Shown here: piece after piece, positions 51,661 through 60,680 of the stretch | How the letters are laid out: each line of letters opens with the position of its first letter | Position numbering within the stretch: position 1 is the stretch's first letter | From: Alteromonas stellipolaris | GTDB taxonomy: Bacteria > Pseudomonadota > Gammaproteobacteria > Enterobacterales > Alteromonadaceae | Direction: 5' to 3' | Assembly (NCBI RefSeq): GCF_001562115.1 | Contig: NZ_CP013926.1 | Span: forward strand, 2,604,001-2,668,000 | DNA: 64,000 nt | Position numbers and translations under genes: made by a program | Notes under the pieces: model-generated | Told to the model about the DNA's origin: nothing | Seen by the model: the letters and a program-made list of their open reading frames with translations, nothing else | Databases searched by the model: none

Positions 51661-51870
51661 ATGAATGATTTGTTAGTAAAGTTTTTAATTGCTATGGATA
51701 AAGATGAAAAGTTAAAACAGCAATATATAAGCGATCCTAAAGGCACGGCTAAAGCGTTTGGTCTATCAGATGCAGACGTTCAAATATGTGCAAAAAACGA
51801 TGTTGATGCGATAAAGAGCCGATGTGAGGCTGAAGGCGCAGACACCCTAGAAATTAGTCACTCGAAATAG
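51661..51870 (+). CDS. Split-borosin precursor peptide (BBD + core)
   Basis: This 69-residue peptide starts behind AAGGAATAAG. The helical N-terminus (DLLVKFLIAMDKDEKLKQQYISDPKGTAKAFGLSDADV) matches the borosin binding domain/LigA-like precursor helices of split borosins. The tail ends TLEISHSK. In the Shewanella precursor SonA, as I recall it, the methylated tail contains LVISHG, so ISH at the same place marks the likely core. Methylation would fall on residues around Leu and Ile of this tail. The pairing with the adjacent methyltransferase is strong evidence. Confidence 0.85.
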   Translation: MNDLLVKFLIAMDKDEKLKQQYISDPKGTAKAFGLSDADVQICAKNDVDAIKSRCEAEGADTLEISHSK

Positions 51871-51900
51871 GTTAATACTGGCTAGTATGGGTATAATTTC

Positions 51901-54690
51901 ATGAGATTGTTGCGTCTTTTGTGGGTAGTGCTTTTAGCACTGCCTAGCTTTTTTGTGTATTCTCAAGACGCTACTGTCGATATTGATAAGGTATTGCAAG
52001 CTGCCGATAAGAATGTATTTGTTAACCCAACCCTCGCAAAAAAGCTTCTTACCCAGGCCGAGAGGTACTTAGCAGACAAAGACCTTCCAGCCTATGAAGC
52101 TCATTTGCTCAATCTGAAAAGTCATTCGTACATTCTTGAGGGTAACTATAAACTCGCTTACGAAAAGGCAACCCAAGCAAAAAAGCTAGCCACAGAAACT
52201 GGTAACCAATTGCAACTTGCCGAAGCGTTAAGACGACAAGGGATAATAACTTACTTCTTTGATTTATATGGAGAATCATTAGAGTTACTACTTAACAGCC
52301 TGAGTATTCATCAGTCTTTAGATACCACCTACATACAAAACACGCTACAAGCCATTGGGAATTTGTACGCGAAATCGAATCAATGGGCAGATAACTTAAT
52401 AAATACCGGTGAACAACTGGTTGCCGAATCGATTAAACGTGGCAACACCTATTATGAAGAACAAGGGTACGGTTTTATTATATCTGGCTTATTGGCTAAG
52501 GGAAAAGTAACGCAAGCGAAGTCGTTAATAGACAGGGTAAATACTAACCCAGACGAGTTCGCGCCTATCTTAAATTTTTATTTGGCAAAAACGCATCTGC
52601 AATTAGGTAACTATGAAGAAGCGCTTGCGGTTACGGAAGATATTGTCAAGCATGCTGTCGCTGGAAAACACCGCCAGCGTGAGCTTTCTGGCCTCACGTT
52701 GCAGTCAGAGGTTTTACTCAAATTAGAACGCATTGATGAAGCCACACAAACGGTTTTGAGGTTCTTATCAATTGCACAAGATTTAGATATTACTGAATAC
52801 CAGTATGAAGGCTTAAAAATGCAAGCCAATATTGCGCTACTTCAAGGCCAATATCGCGATGCCTACCAATTTCTTTTACAACATTCAGAATTGAAGCAAC
52901 AAGTTTTTGATACGCGCCAATCAGAGCAATTAGCGTTTAATAGAGCCCGTTTAGAAACCGATCAAAAAATACAAAAAATTACTGAGTTAGAACTTAGTCA
53001 GCAACTGTCTGAACAAAATAGTACGTTTCAAGTGTACATCATTGTTACTATTTGCTGCGTGGCTATTCTTCTATTCTTTATGTTTGTTATCACGCTTAAA
53101 CAGAAGCGAGAATTGCGAGAGCTTGCGTTAAATTTACAAAAAGCCACCGACGCGAAGTCAGAGTTTTTGGCCCGTATGAGCCACGAAATTAGAACGCCCG
53201 TGAACGCCATAGTGGGGCTTACTAAGCTGACACAAAAATCTGTCGTTAATGAAGAACAGAAAACCAACCTAACCCAAATTGAGCAGTCGTCTCAAACCCT
53301 GCTAGGGGTAATTAACGACGTACTAGATTTTTCAAAAATTGAAGCGGGTAAACTTGATATTGAATCTGAGGCATTTGAACTCGACAAACTGGTTGAGCAA
53401 GTCATTCGGTTGCACGGGTTAAATGCCAGAGAGAAACGTATTGAATTATTACAATACGTGGCAAGAGATGTTCCCTTGCAAGTCTCTGGTGACGCCCTGC
53501 GTATTGAGCAAGTGCTGAATAACCTGCTAAGCAATGCGATTAAATTTACCGACGAAGGCATGGTGTTCGTATCGGTTAATAAAAAATATTCTGAACGCGG
53601 TGTTTTACTTGAGTTTTCAGTAAAAGATACGGGAATTGGCCTATCAACAGATCAGATAGAATCACTGTTCGATGCCTTTACGCAAGCTGACGAATCAATT
53701 ACCCGTAAATATGGTGGTACAGGTTTAGGCTTATCGATTTGTAAGCACCTTGTCTCGCTAATGGGCGGTGAAATATGGGTAGAGAGTAAGCTGGGTCAAG
53801 GCGCAACTTTCTTATTTACGGTGTTAGTTGAACAGCACAATCAAATGCCACAACCCACTACGTTAGGAAACTTAACCTTATCTGACTTAAAAGTGTTGGT
53901 GGTTGACGATGTTATGCTTTCAAGACAAGCAATAGCAGAAGCCCTGTTGCGCATCAATATAAACCCAGACTTGGCCACCGGTGGTAAAGAAGCGCTAATG
54001 CATCTACGTACCGCTATGGCAAGCAACGCACCGTACGATTTAATTATTATAGATTGGAAAATGGCGGATATTGATGGCATTGAATTAGCCTCAATTATTA
54101 ACCAAGAATTTAGCCAAGGTAAGCCGAACATAGCGATGCTTTCAGCTTATGATATCGAGTCACTTAAGACCCTCGGCCGCCCAGTGGGTGTAGAATATTA
54201 TCTGCAAAAACCGGTTAATAGCAGCTCGTTGCAGAACTGCTTACTAAGAATGTCTACTAGAGGTAAGCCTCAAATGGCGGCCTTAGAAAGCGATGCTAAT
54301 GTACCACCCGATTTTTCTAAGAAAAACATTCTGCTGGTAGAAGATGATGCGATAAACCGTAAAGTTGCTAAGCTATTTTTAGCCGATACAAAGGCAAAAG
54401 TGAGTGTTGCAGAAAATGGCTTAATTGCTTTGCAAATGTTGGAGCAAGAGAACGTCTTCGATCTTGTCTTAATGGATATGCAAATGCCTGTGATGGACGG
54501 CTTAACGGCAGCTCAAAAGATTCGAGAAGAATTAAAATTAGACGTTCCGATTGTGGCGATGACAGCTCACGCCATGCAAACAGAGATAGAAAAAAGCTTC
54601 GCCGTGGGTATGAATGCACACATTGTAAAACCCGTTAAGCCAGAATATTTGTATCAGGTCTTACAAGAGCAGTTTGTAAAAACACCCTAA
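51901..54690 (+). CDS. TPR-containing hybrid sensor histidine kinase
   Basis: This 929-residue kinase has a signal peptide ([17 protein letters not shown]), a periplasmic TPR-like helical region (about 30-370), one transmembrane helix ([22 protein letters not shown]), HisKA with phospho-acceptor His428 in [14 protein letters not shown], HATPase ([25 protein letters not shown]) and two receiver domains with phospho-acceptor Asp718 ([12 protein letters not shown]) and Asp859 ([13 protein letters not shown]). No output domain is present, so it must signal through a separate phosphotransfer partner. It begins 30 bases after the borosin precursor, hinting at co-regulation. Confidence 0.9.
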   Translation: MRLLRLLWVVLLALPSFFVYSQDATVDIDKVLQAADKNVFVNPTLAKKLLTQAERYLADKDLPAYEAHLLNLKSHSYILEGNYKLAYEKATQAKKLATETGNQLQLAEALRRQGIITYFFDLYGESLELLLNSLSIHQSLDTTYIQNTLQAIGNLYAKSNQWADNLINTGEQLVAESIKRGNTYYEEQGYGFIISGLLAKGKVTQAKSLIDRVNTNPDEFAPILNFYLAKTHLQLGNYEEALAVTEDIVKHAVAGKHRQRELSGLTLQSEVLLKLERIDEATQTVLRFLSIAQDLDITEYQYEGLKMQANIALLQGQYRDAYQFLLQHSELKQQVFDTRQSEQLAFNRARLETDQKIQKITELELSQQLSEQNSTFQVYIIVTICCVAILLFFMFVITLKQKRELRELALNLQKATDAKSEFLARMSHEIRTPVNAIVGLTKLTQKSVVNEEQKTNLTQIEQSSQTLLGVINDVLDFSKIEAGKLDIESEAFELDKLVEQVIRLHGLNAREKRIELLQYVARDVPLQVSGDALRIEQVLNNLLSNAIKFTDEGMVFVSVNKKYSERGVLLEFSVKDTGIGLSTDQIESLFDAFTQADESITRKYGGTGLGLSICKHLVSLMGGEIWVESKLGQGATFLFTVLVEQHNQMPQPTTLGNLTLSDLKVLVVDDVMLSRQAIAEALLRININPDLATGGKEALMHLRTAMASNAPYDLIIIDWKMADIDGIELASIINQEFSQGKPNIAMLSAYDIESLKTLGRPVGVEYYLQKPVNSSSLQNCLLRMSTRGKPQMAALESDANVPPDFSKKNILLVEDDAINRKVAKLFLADTKAKVSVAENGLIALQMLEQENVFDLVLMDMQMPVMDGLTAAQKIREELKLDVPIVAMTAHAMQTEIEKSFAVGMNAHIVKPVKPEYLYQVLQEQFVKTP

Positions 54691-54751
54691 AGAAAAGCCA
54701 AAGCCTCTACAAGATTTATAATAGCGTTAAATTTAAGTACAAAAATATAGA

Positions 54752-54790
54752 CGAAAAAGCGGCTAACCTCTTTAGGTTAACCGCTTTTTA
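54752..54790. terminator. Bidirectional terminator after the kinase
   Basis: GCGGCTAACC (54759-54768) pairs with GGTTAACCGC (54775-54784) with one mismatch; A run before, TTTTT after. It lies between convergent kinase and metalloprotease genes. Confidence 0.75.
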
Positions 54791-54856
54791 TTTATGTTTA
54801 CGTGTTAAGCATTAGCAAAAATACTCACGTAAAATTCAGCACTCTTTAAGATAGAA

Positions 54857-57322
54857 TTATATGGGCGAGCCTGGTGGCAAAGGCTTCACATCAAACGCCC
54901 CAGACCAATGACCTGATTTCCAGTAAGTGTCGAAATACTTATGCAAAACTTCATCTGCATCTCTATCGCTATCATCATCTAGCCACTCGTCGAACTCAAG
55001 CAGAGCACTGTGCATGGCCATTTTAGCCTCTGGTGCTAATGCAGGGTTTGTTGCAGCTTTCATGATGGCATTCAACGCTACTAACTGTAGGCGGGTAGCA
55101 ACTAAATCCTCTTTACCGCCGCGTTTGTGTTTCGCACGATACCAATGTACGTTCAATATTTGACGTACAAGCCCTTCCACACCCACGAGTTCTTTTGTGC
55201 GGCTACTTTGCCACGCCAAACGGTTTAAACGTTCTGGATGCAACAACAATGATAATGCGAAATCACTGGCAGATGCAGCCGCAGATACGGGGTCTAGCAT
55301 TAGCCCCATTTTTCCTTGAAAATGCTCGCGAGTAACATCGTCACCATAGGCAGTGGGCGGTATAAGTGCCAATACTGCTTCAGGAATAGCTAAATAAGGT
55401 ACGGTAGTAGCCGTTATAAGCTGCTGCATGGCACGTTGCTGTACTTGTGGCGCTACGTCTTGCTGGCCCTGTGGCGTGGTGTAATCACCTTTGCGCTCGT
55501 ATTCGTATATTAAGCCGCCCACTTGTTTTGCTACCGCTTCTAGTTGAAAACGATGCAGTAAATAAATTGGCACTAACGCATTTTCCAATGAAGACAAGCT
55601 AGCATTGGGCTTTAAGGTATCCATTCCTAATTGATCAAGCGCATGACGTCTAATCGCAGAGATTTCATCAAAAGCATCTAGCGGATCGGCGCCATTTTCC
55701 CACATGTGCCCGTTGGCTGAACTATGACGAGAGCTTCTTGTATCTGAATCTGACTTAAACGCCAGCCCTTTATTTCGGGTTTTAACAATTTGCTTAGCCA
55801 AGCCTTCCGTTTCTTCACTGGTTGAACCAAACTCTTGATAACCATAAACAATAGCGTGTTTGTCCCACGCGCCTATGCCCATATCGTAAGCCCCTTCAAG
55901 ACTTACTTTTCCGTCTTTTAAGGTAATTCGAGGGTGTGGATAATCCATCACAGAAGCCATTTCGTTTTCACTGGCAGCAAAGTTGTGCGCTATACCTAAG
56001 GTGTGGCCTACTTCATGAGCCGAAAGCTGCTTAATACGATCTAATGCCATTGCTTCTTGCTCTGGCGAACTCGCATTGTCACCTGAAAATGGGCTGGTAA
56101 GCCCTAGTGCGATTAAATAATCTTGGCGAACACGCAGTGAGCCCAACGTCACGTGGCCTTTTATAATTTCACCGGTGCGAGGGTCGACCACCGATGAACC
56201 ATACGACCACCCGCGGGTAGCGCGATGCACCCAATTAATCACGTTGTAACGTACATCCATAGGATCGGCATTTTCAGGCAACACTTTAACCTGGAATGCA
56301 TTTTTATAGCCTGCTGCTTCGAAGGCTTGGTTCCACCAGCTGGCGCCTTCTTTCAATGATGACATCACCGGCTCTGGAATACCTGGGTCTAGGTAATACA
56401 CAATAGGTTCAACCGCTTCGCTCATAGGAGCATGTGGCGATACCTTGGCTAAACGATGACGGGTAATAAAACGCTGCTCAGTAGGCTCATTAATTGCCGT
56501 TGAGTAATCGAAATAGCGGAATTTCCAATACCCTGAATAGGGATGATAAGCACGCGGTGTATAACCATCGTCAGGCAACGCAACAAATGAATGATGAAGG
56601 TGCACAGAAAGGTTCTCAGGATCTGGCGTGACATCAGATACATAGTTACCGGGCTTGCTGCCAGCGAATGTAACTAAGGCTTCGAGCTCAGTGTTTTTCT
56701 CAAAACCCTTTGTGCGCGATAAATACACCCCGCTTCTGTTTTTGTCTGCTTTAAAGCTGCCTTGATTTTTAGCTGACAACCGATTGCCAATACCATGAAT
56801 ATCGCTGAATAAAAAAGGTGTGTAATCGATTAAATTAGCGCTATCGCTCTTTGCCACTATGACAAAGCCGGCTAATACCGAACTTGCAAAGGCCTCATTA
56901 ATACTTTGCTTTTCGGCTGCGCTACCATGGGCTGCGCGGTACTTGGTATTTAACTGCTTCAGCATAAGCTTATTGCCAAAGCGTTCGAAGGTAATTAAGC
57001 GAGTGCGCCCTAACTGGCCTCTATCTAAACCAATATCGTTAGAGCCTACACCGTAAGGCAAGCTGCTTTGAAATAAAAACCGCTGCTCATCGTTGGGTAT
57101 CGATAAATACACTTTGTCAGTTTCATCATCATAATAGATGGGGATAAGCCCATCTTTAGTGGACATATCTTTGGTGAATTCGCTGATGGTAGGTAAGGCT
57201 GCCCATACCGGTGTCGCGAAAAATGTGGACACGACGACAACCATTAACCACCGAACAGCGCTAAATGAGAACGGCTTCTCACCCTTCGCCTTGTTATTAC
57301 CTTGTTTGTTTTCGACCAACAC
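54857..57322 (-). CDS. Zinc-dependent metalloprotease (DUF5117/DUF4953 type)
   Basis: This 821-residue exported protease has a signal segment (WLMVVVVSTFFATPVWA) and the extended zinc motif HEVGHTLGIAHNF (HExxHxxGxxH), followed by a Met-turn ASVMDYPHPR. That is the metzincin arrangement of the DUF4953/DUF5117 family. The N-terminal region has IPIYYDDETDKVYLSI and ends before an Ala-rich helical C-terminal part. It probably acts in the periplasm or outside the cell; its targets are unknown. Confidence 0.85.
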   Translation of the reverse strand: MLVENKQGNNKAKGEKPFSFSAVRWLMVVVVSTFFATPVWAALPTISEFTKDMSTKDGLIPIYYDDETDKVYLSIPNDEQRFLFQSSLPYGVGSNDIGLDRGQLGRTRLITFERFGNKLMLKQLNTKYRAAHGSAAEKQSINEAFASSVLAGFVIVAKSDSANLIDYTPFLFSDIHGIGNRLSAKNQGSFKADKNRSGVYLSRTKGFEKNTELEALVTFAGSKPGNYVSDVTPDPENLSVHLHHSFVALPDDGYTPRAYHPYSGYWKFRYFDYSTAINEPTEQRFITRHRLAKVSPHAPMSEAVEPIVYYLDPGIPEPVMSSLKEGASWWNQAFEAAGYKNAFQVKVLPENADPMDVRYNVINWVHRATRGWSYGSSVVDPRTGEIIKGHVTLGSLRVRQDYLIALGLTSPFSGDNASSPEQEAMALDRIKQLSAHEVGHTLGIAHNFAASENEMASVMDYPHPRITLKDGKVSLEGAYDMGIGAWDKHAIVYGYQEFGSTSEETEGLAKQIVKTRNKGLAFKSDSDTRSSRHSSANGHMWENGADPLDAFDEISAIRRHALDQLGMDTLKPNASLSSLENALVPIYLLHRFQLEAVAKQVGGLIYEYERKGDYTTPQGQQDVAPQVQQRAMQQLITATTVPYLAIPEAVLALIPPTAYGDDVTREHFQGKMGLMLDPVSAAASASDFALSLLLHPERLNRLAWQSSRTKELVGVEGLVRQILNVHWYRAKHKRGGKEDLVATRLQLVALNAIMKAATNPALAPEAKMAMHSALLEFDEWLDDDSDRDADEVLHKYFDTYWKSGHWSGAFDVKPLPPGSPI

Positions 57323-57663
57323 GACTGATTTCCTTTTAAATAACGCGTACGCTGTATTTTACTTTTTATATCATCACAACTTATACCTCTTCTACCCTAT
57401 CGTAAGTGGTTGATTATGCATATGGCTATTCATCGAAAAACACCGTGTATTGCGGGAATTTTTAATGGGTAAGGTGCTAGTCTAGCCGCTGATGTCTAAT
57501 ACTTGTGTGTATTGCTATTAAAGATTGCGACTAGCACCTTTAATGGTAATGACAACTCATCAACGCTACCTGCTTTTGCTATTAGGTATGGCGACTTTGT
57601 TGGTAATTAGGTTTGCACAATTGATATAATACTGGGCATTGTTACCCCACGTTGTAAGAAAGC
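57323..57663. other. Intergenic region with a long inverted repeat
   Basis: No gene seen. AAGGTGCTAGTC (57471-57482) and GACTAGCACCTT (57529-57540) are perfect 12 bp inverted repeats 46 bases apart, with an inner hairpin AATAC...GTATT. TTTAATGG lies at both outer sides in direct orientation. It could be a small palindromic element or an RNA structure. Confidence 0.5.
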
Positions 57664-58872
57664 ATGTTGAAGTACGCTACACGAGCCACCACCCTATCTC
57701 CTTTTTTAGCCATGGCCTATGGTGAAAAAGCCACTGCGCTTAGCAATCAAGGGCACGATGTTATTCGGTTAAATTTGGGTGAGCCCGACTTTGGCGCGCC
57801 CACGCCGGTTGTTGAAGCCATGAAACAGTCGCTGTCTCAGGCTGATTACCCGTATACTTCAGCGCTAGGCTTGCCTGAACTTCGCAGCGCCATTGCCCAG
57901 TTTTATAAAACACAGCACAACGTTGATATTCCGGCTTCGCGCATTGTGGTTACCGCTGGCGCATCTGCGGCTTTGTTATTAGTAAGTGCAGCGTTAGTTG
58001 AAAACGGCGATAAGGTGATACTTGGCGATCCCTCATACCCCTGTAACCGCCGATTTTTAAACACCTTTGGCGGCGAAGTTACATTAGTGCCTACTTCAAG
58101 CGAGCAACAATTTCAGTTAACGCATGATGATGTAACGAACCACTGGGATAGTAAAACTAAAGGCGTGCTCATCGCCAGCCCCGCTAACCCTACGGGTACC
58201 GCTATTGCACAAGAAGAATTGTTTAGCATTGGTGAAACCTGCAAGCAAAAAGACGGCTTTTTAATTGTTGATGAAATTTATTTAAACTTAGATTTACGTG
58301 AAGACTCGCCTTCTACTGCAGAGCAACCTGCCCCACTTAACACAGTGTTGGCGAATGAGAGCCTTCATAACAATACCATTGTGATTAATAGCTTCTCCAA
58401 ATACTTCGGTATGACGGGATGGCGTTTAGGTTGGTGCGTGGTACCTGAAGGTATGACGCAAGTTATGGAGCGATTAGCGCAAAACCTATTTATTTGCCCT
58501 TCTACCCTTGCTCAGCAAGCCGCGCTCGCCTGCTTTACACCAGAATCACTTGCCCAATGTGAACAGAAAAAAGTACTCTTGCGCACCCGTGCTTCGTTTG
58601 TAATGCAAGCTATTGCAGACATGGGGTTAAGTATTGATGCTACACCAGACGGCGCGTTTTATGCGTATATCAATATTGAACCTACTGGCCTTACCGCAAT
58701 TGAATTCTGTGACCGCTTATTAGAAGAAGAATATGTGGCATTAACACCCGGTGATGACTTCGGTGAACACAATGCCACTCGTTACGTAAGGTTATCGTTT
58801 GCCACAGAGGTAGGTCGGTTAAAAGAAGGCTTAGCCCGTATAAAACGATTTGTTGAAACTTATACTCGCTAA
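57664..58872 (+). CDS. PLP-dependent aminotransferase, class I/II
   Basis: This 402-residue aminotransferase shows RLNLGEPDFGAPTPV, AGASAALLLVSAAL, SPANPTGTAI, VDEIYLNL and the PLP-lysine motif SFSKYFGMTGWRLGW. The C-terminal Arg in RYVRLSFA binds the carboxylate. It would transfer an amino group between an amino acid and a keto acid. Substrate unknown; the class covers aspartate, tyrosine and alanine aminotransferases. Confidence 0.88.
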   Translation: MLKYATRATTLSPFLAMAYGEKATALSNQGHDVIRLNLGEPDFGAPTPVVEAMKQSLSQADYPYTSALGLPELRSAIAQFYKTQHNVDIPASRIVVTAGASAALLLVSAALVENGDKVILGDPSYPCNRRFLNTFGGEVTLVPTSSEQQFQLTHDDVTNHWDSKTKGVLIASPANPTGTAIAQEELFSIGETCKQKDGFLIVDEIYLNLDLREDSPSTAEQPAPLNTVLANESLHNNTIVINSFSKYFGMTGWRLGWCVVPEGMTQVMERLAQNLFICPSTLAQQAALACFTPESLAQCEQKKVLLRTRASFVMQAIADMGLSIDATPDGAFYAYINIEPTGLTAIEFCDRLLEEEYVALTPGDDFGEHNATRYVRLSFATEVGRLKEGLARIKRFVETYTR

Positions 58873-59100
58873 CCGTTATCTTTTCGCTTTTAGCTATGTT
58901 GATGTACCTGTTTTGCTCGATATATTTTCTTTATCAATTTAAGGAGCGGTGCGCATTTTACACGGGTAGTGAATTGCATTTGTATTCACACCCAAATCAA
59001 TACTCAATTATTACCTAAAAAAATAATTTAAGGTTGATAGATTGCGTATATTGGTTGCACATAAGTCTTCCATGAAAAAGTAAAATAGGACACGATATTT

Positions 59101-60276
59101 ATGAGCGATCAACGGGAATTTGATGTTGTAATTTTTGGTGCCACAGGCTTCACAGGTAAATTGGTAGCTGAGTATTTTCAAAATCAATATGGTAGAGACA
59201 GCAGCGTAAAATGGGCTGTTGCCGGGCGCAACGAAGCTAAGCTCGCCGATGTTAAAGCCGAGTTAGGCATTAGCGATGCGGTAGTAAGTATTGTTGCAGA
59301 TGGTGATGACGACGCGGCACTAGATGCGCTGACTAAGCGTACTTCAGTGGTATTAACCACTGTAGGGCCTTATCAAATTTACGGTGAAAAACTACTTTCA
59401 GCCTGCGTTGACAATGGCACGGGCTACACCGATTTATGTGGTGAGCCTGCGTGGATGCACCAGATGATCAACAAGTATGAGGCAAAAGCAAAAGAGACTG
59501 GTGCTAATATTGTGTTCTCGTGCGGTTTCGACTCTGTACCTTTCGATTTGGGTGTTCACTTTTTACAAGAACACGCTAAAAAGCAAACCGGTGCAGCGAT
59601 TGAATATGTAAAAGGCCGTGTAAGAAAAATGCAGGGTACGTTTTCTGGCGGTACAGCAGCCAGCTTAAAAGCGACAATGGTAGCGGCACATAAAGACAAA
59701 TCAATTATGTCTGCGCTTATTAATCCGTTCTCACTTGCCGATGCTAACCAAAGTCACCCACAACCAGATGGCACCAAGCCATACTTCGACGAGTCTTTAG
59801 GCTCTTGGGCTGCGCCATTTATTATGGCTGCTATTAATACCAAGAACGTACACCGTTCTAACTACTTGGCAAACTTCGCCTACGGCAAAACCTTTCAGTA
59901 TGATGAAATGATGCTTACTGGCCCGGGCGAGAAAGGCGAGGCAATGGCGAACCATGTTGCCCAAGATAAGTCATTAGGTGGAGAGGGTGGCCCTAAGCCT
60001 GGTGAAGGCCCAAGTAAAGAAGAACGGGAAAATGGCTTTTACGATGTTATGTTTATTGGTGAGGCAACTAATGGCGATACCCTTGCAGTATCGGTAACCG
60101 GTGATAAAGATCCAGGTTATGGCTCAACCAGTAAAATGATTTCAGAATCTGCACTTTGCCTCTGTAAAGATGTGTCACTTTCTGGCGGTTTCTTTACACC
60201 TGCATCTGCATTGGGCGATAAGTTAATTTCTCGCCTCACTGAAAAAGCAGGGCTTACGTTTAACATCGAGAAGTAA
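59101..60276 (+). CDS. Saccharopine dehydrogenase-like oxidoreductase
   Basis: This 391-residue NADP-binding protein has DVVIFGATGFTGKLVAEYF, AGRNEAKL, TTVGPYQIYGEKL and CGFDSVPFDLGV, which mark the saccharopine dehydrogenase NADP-binding family, close to the trans-acting enoyl reductases of mycobacterial lipid pathways. A Gly/Pro-rich loop (GGEGGPKPGEGPSKEE) near residue 300 is flexible. It is followed by a strong terminator. Actual substrate is unknown. Confidence 0.83.
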   Translation: MSDQREFDVVIFGATGFTGKLVAEYFQNQYGRDSSVKWAVAGRNEAKLADVKAELGISDAVVSIVADGDDDAALDALTKRTSVVLTTVGPYQIYGEKLLSACVDNGTGYTDLCGEPAWMHQMINKYEAKAKETGANIVFSCGFDSVPFDLGVHFLQEHAKKQTGAAIEYVKGRVRKMQGTFSGGTAASLKATMVAAHKDKSIMSALINPFSLADANQSHPQPDGTKPYFDESLGSWAAPFIMAAINTKNVHRSNYLANFAYGKTFQYDEMMLTGPGEKGEAMANHVAQDKSLGGEGGPKPGEGPSKEERENGFYDVMFIGEATNGDTLAVSVTGDKDPGYGSTSKMISESALCLCKDVSLSGGFFTPASALGDKLISRLTEKAGLTFNIEK

Positions 60277-60302
60277 TTTACTGCCATAATTCTACATATT
60301 TA

Positions 60303-60346
60303 AAACGCCGCTGCGAGTCACTTTGCTCGCGGCGTTTTTGTTTTTT
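60303..60346 (+). terminator. Rho-independent terminator
   Basis: AAACGCCGC (60303-60311) pairs with GCGGCGTTT (60329-60337), with a T-rich tail. It ends the saccharopine-dehydrogenase-like gene. Confidence 0.8.
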
Positions 60347-60680
60347 GCACACTTACATCTTCCCCCTCAGCAAGGCTTTTATCCTTTAACTTTATCACTC
60401 ACCCTATCACTTCATTCTTATGCTCACCTATTTTCTGCAGAGCAGATAATTGTCAGCAAAGTGTAAAGGTTTGAACAGATTTCGTCTTATTCACTCCTAA
60501 TCTTTGAACAACAAGATGCCTGCCCCCTCGCCGATCCTTGCCCTCGGTATGCAAATGTCTGAAGAAATAAGAAGTAATTATAAATGCTTCAAAGGATTTG
60601 AAGGTTCAAACAGCAATCAATCTCACCCATTCTTTGAACGAGCATGATTGTTTTTTAAATAGGCAATTACAGGACATATT
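60347..60680. other. Intergenic region with repeated TTTGAAC motif
   Basis: No gene seen. TTTGAAC or its complement GTTCAAA occurs at 60470-60476, 60503-60509, 60604-60610 (inverted) and 60633-60639, within 210 bases of the peroxidase start. The set could be binding sites for one regulator. Confidence 0.4.
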
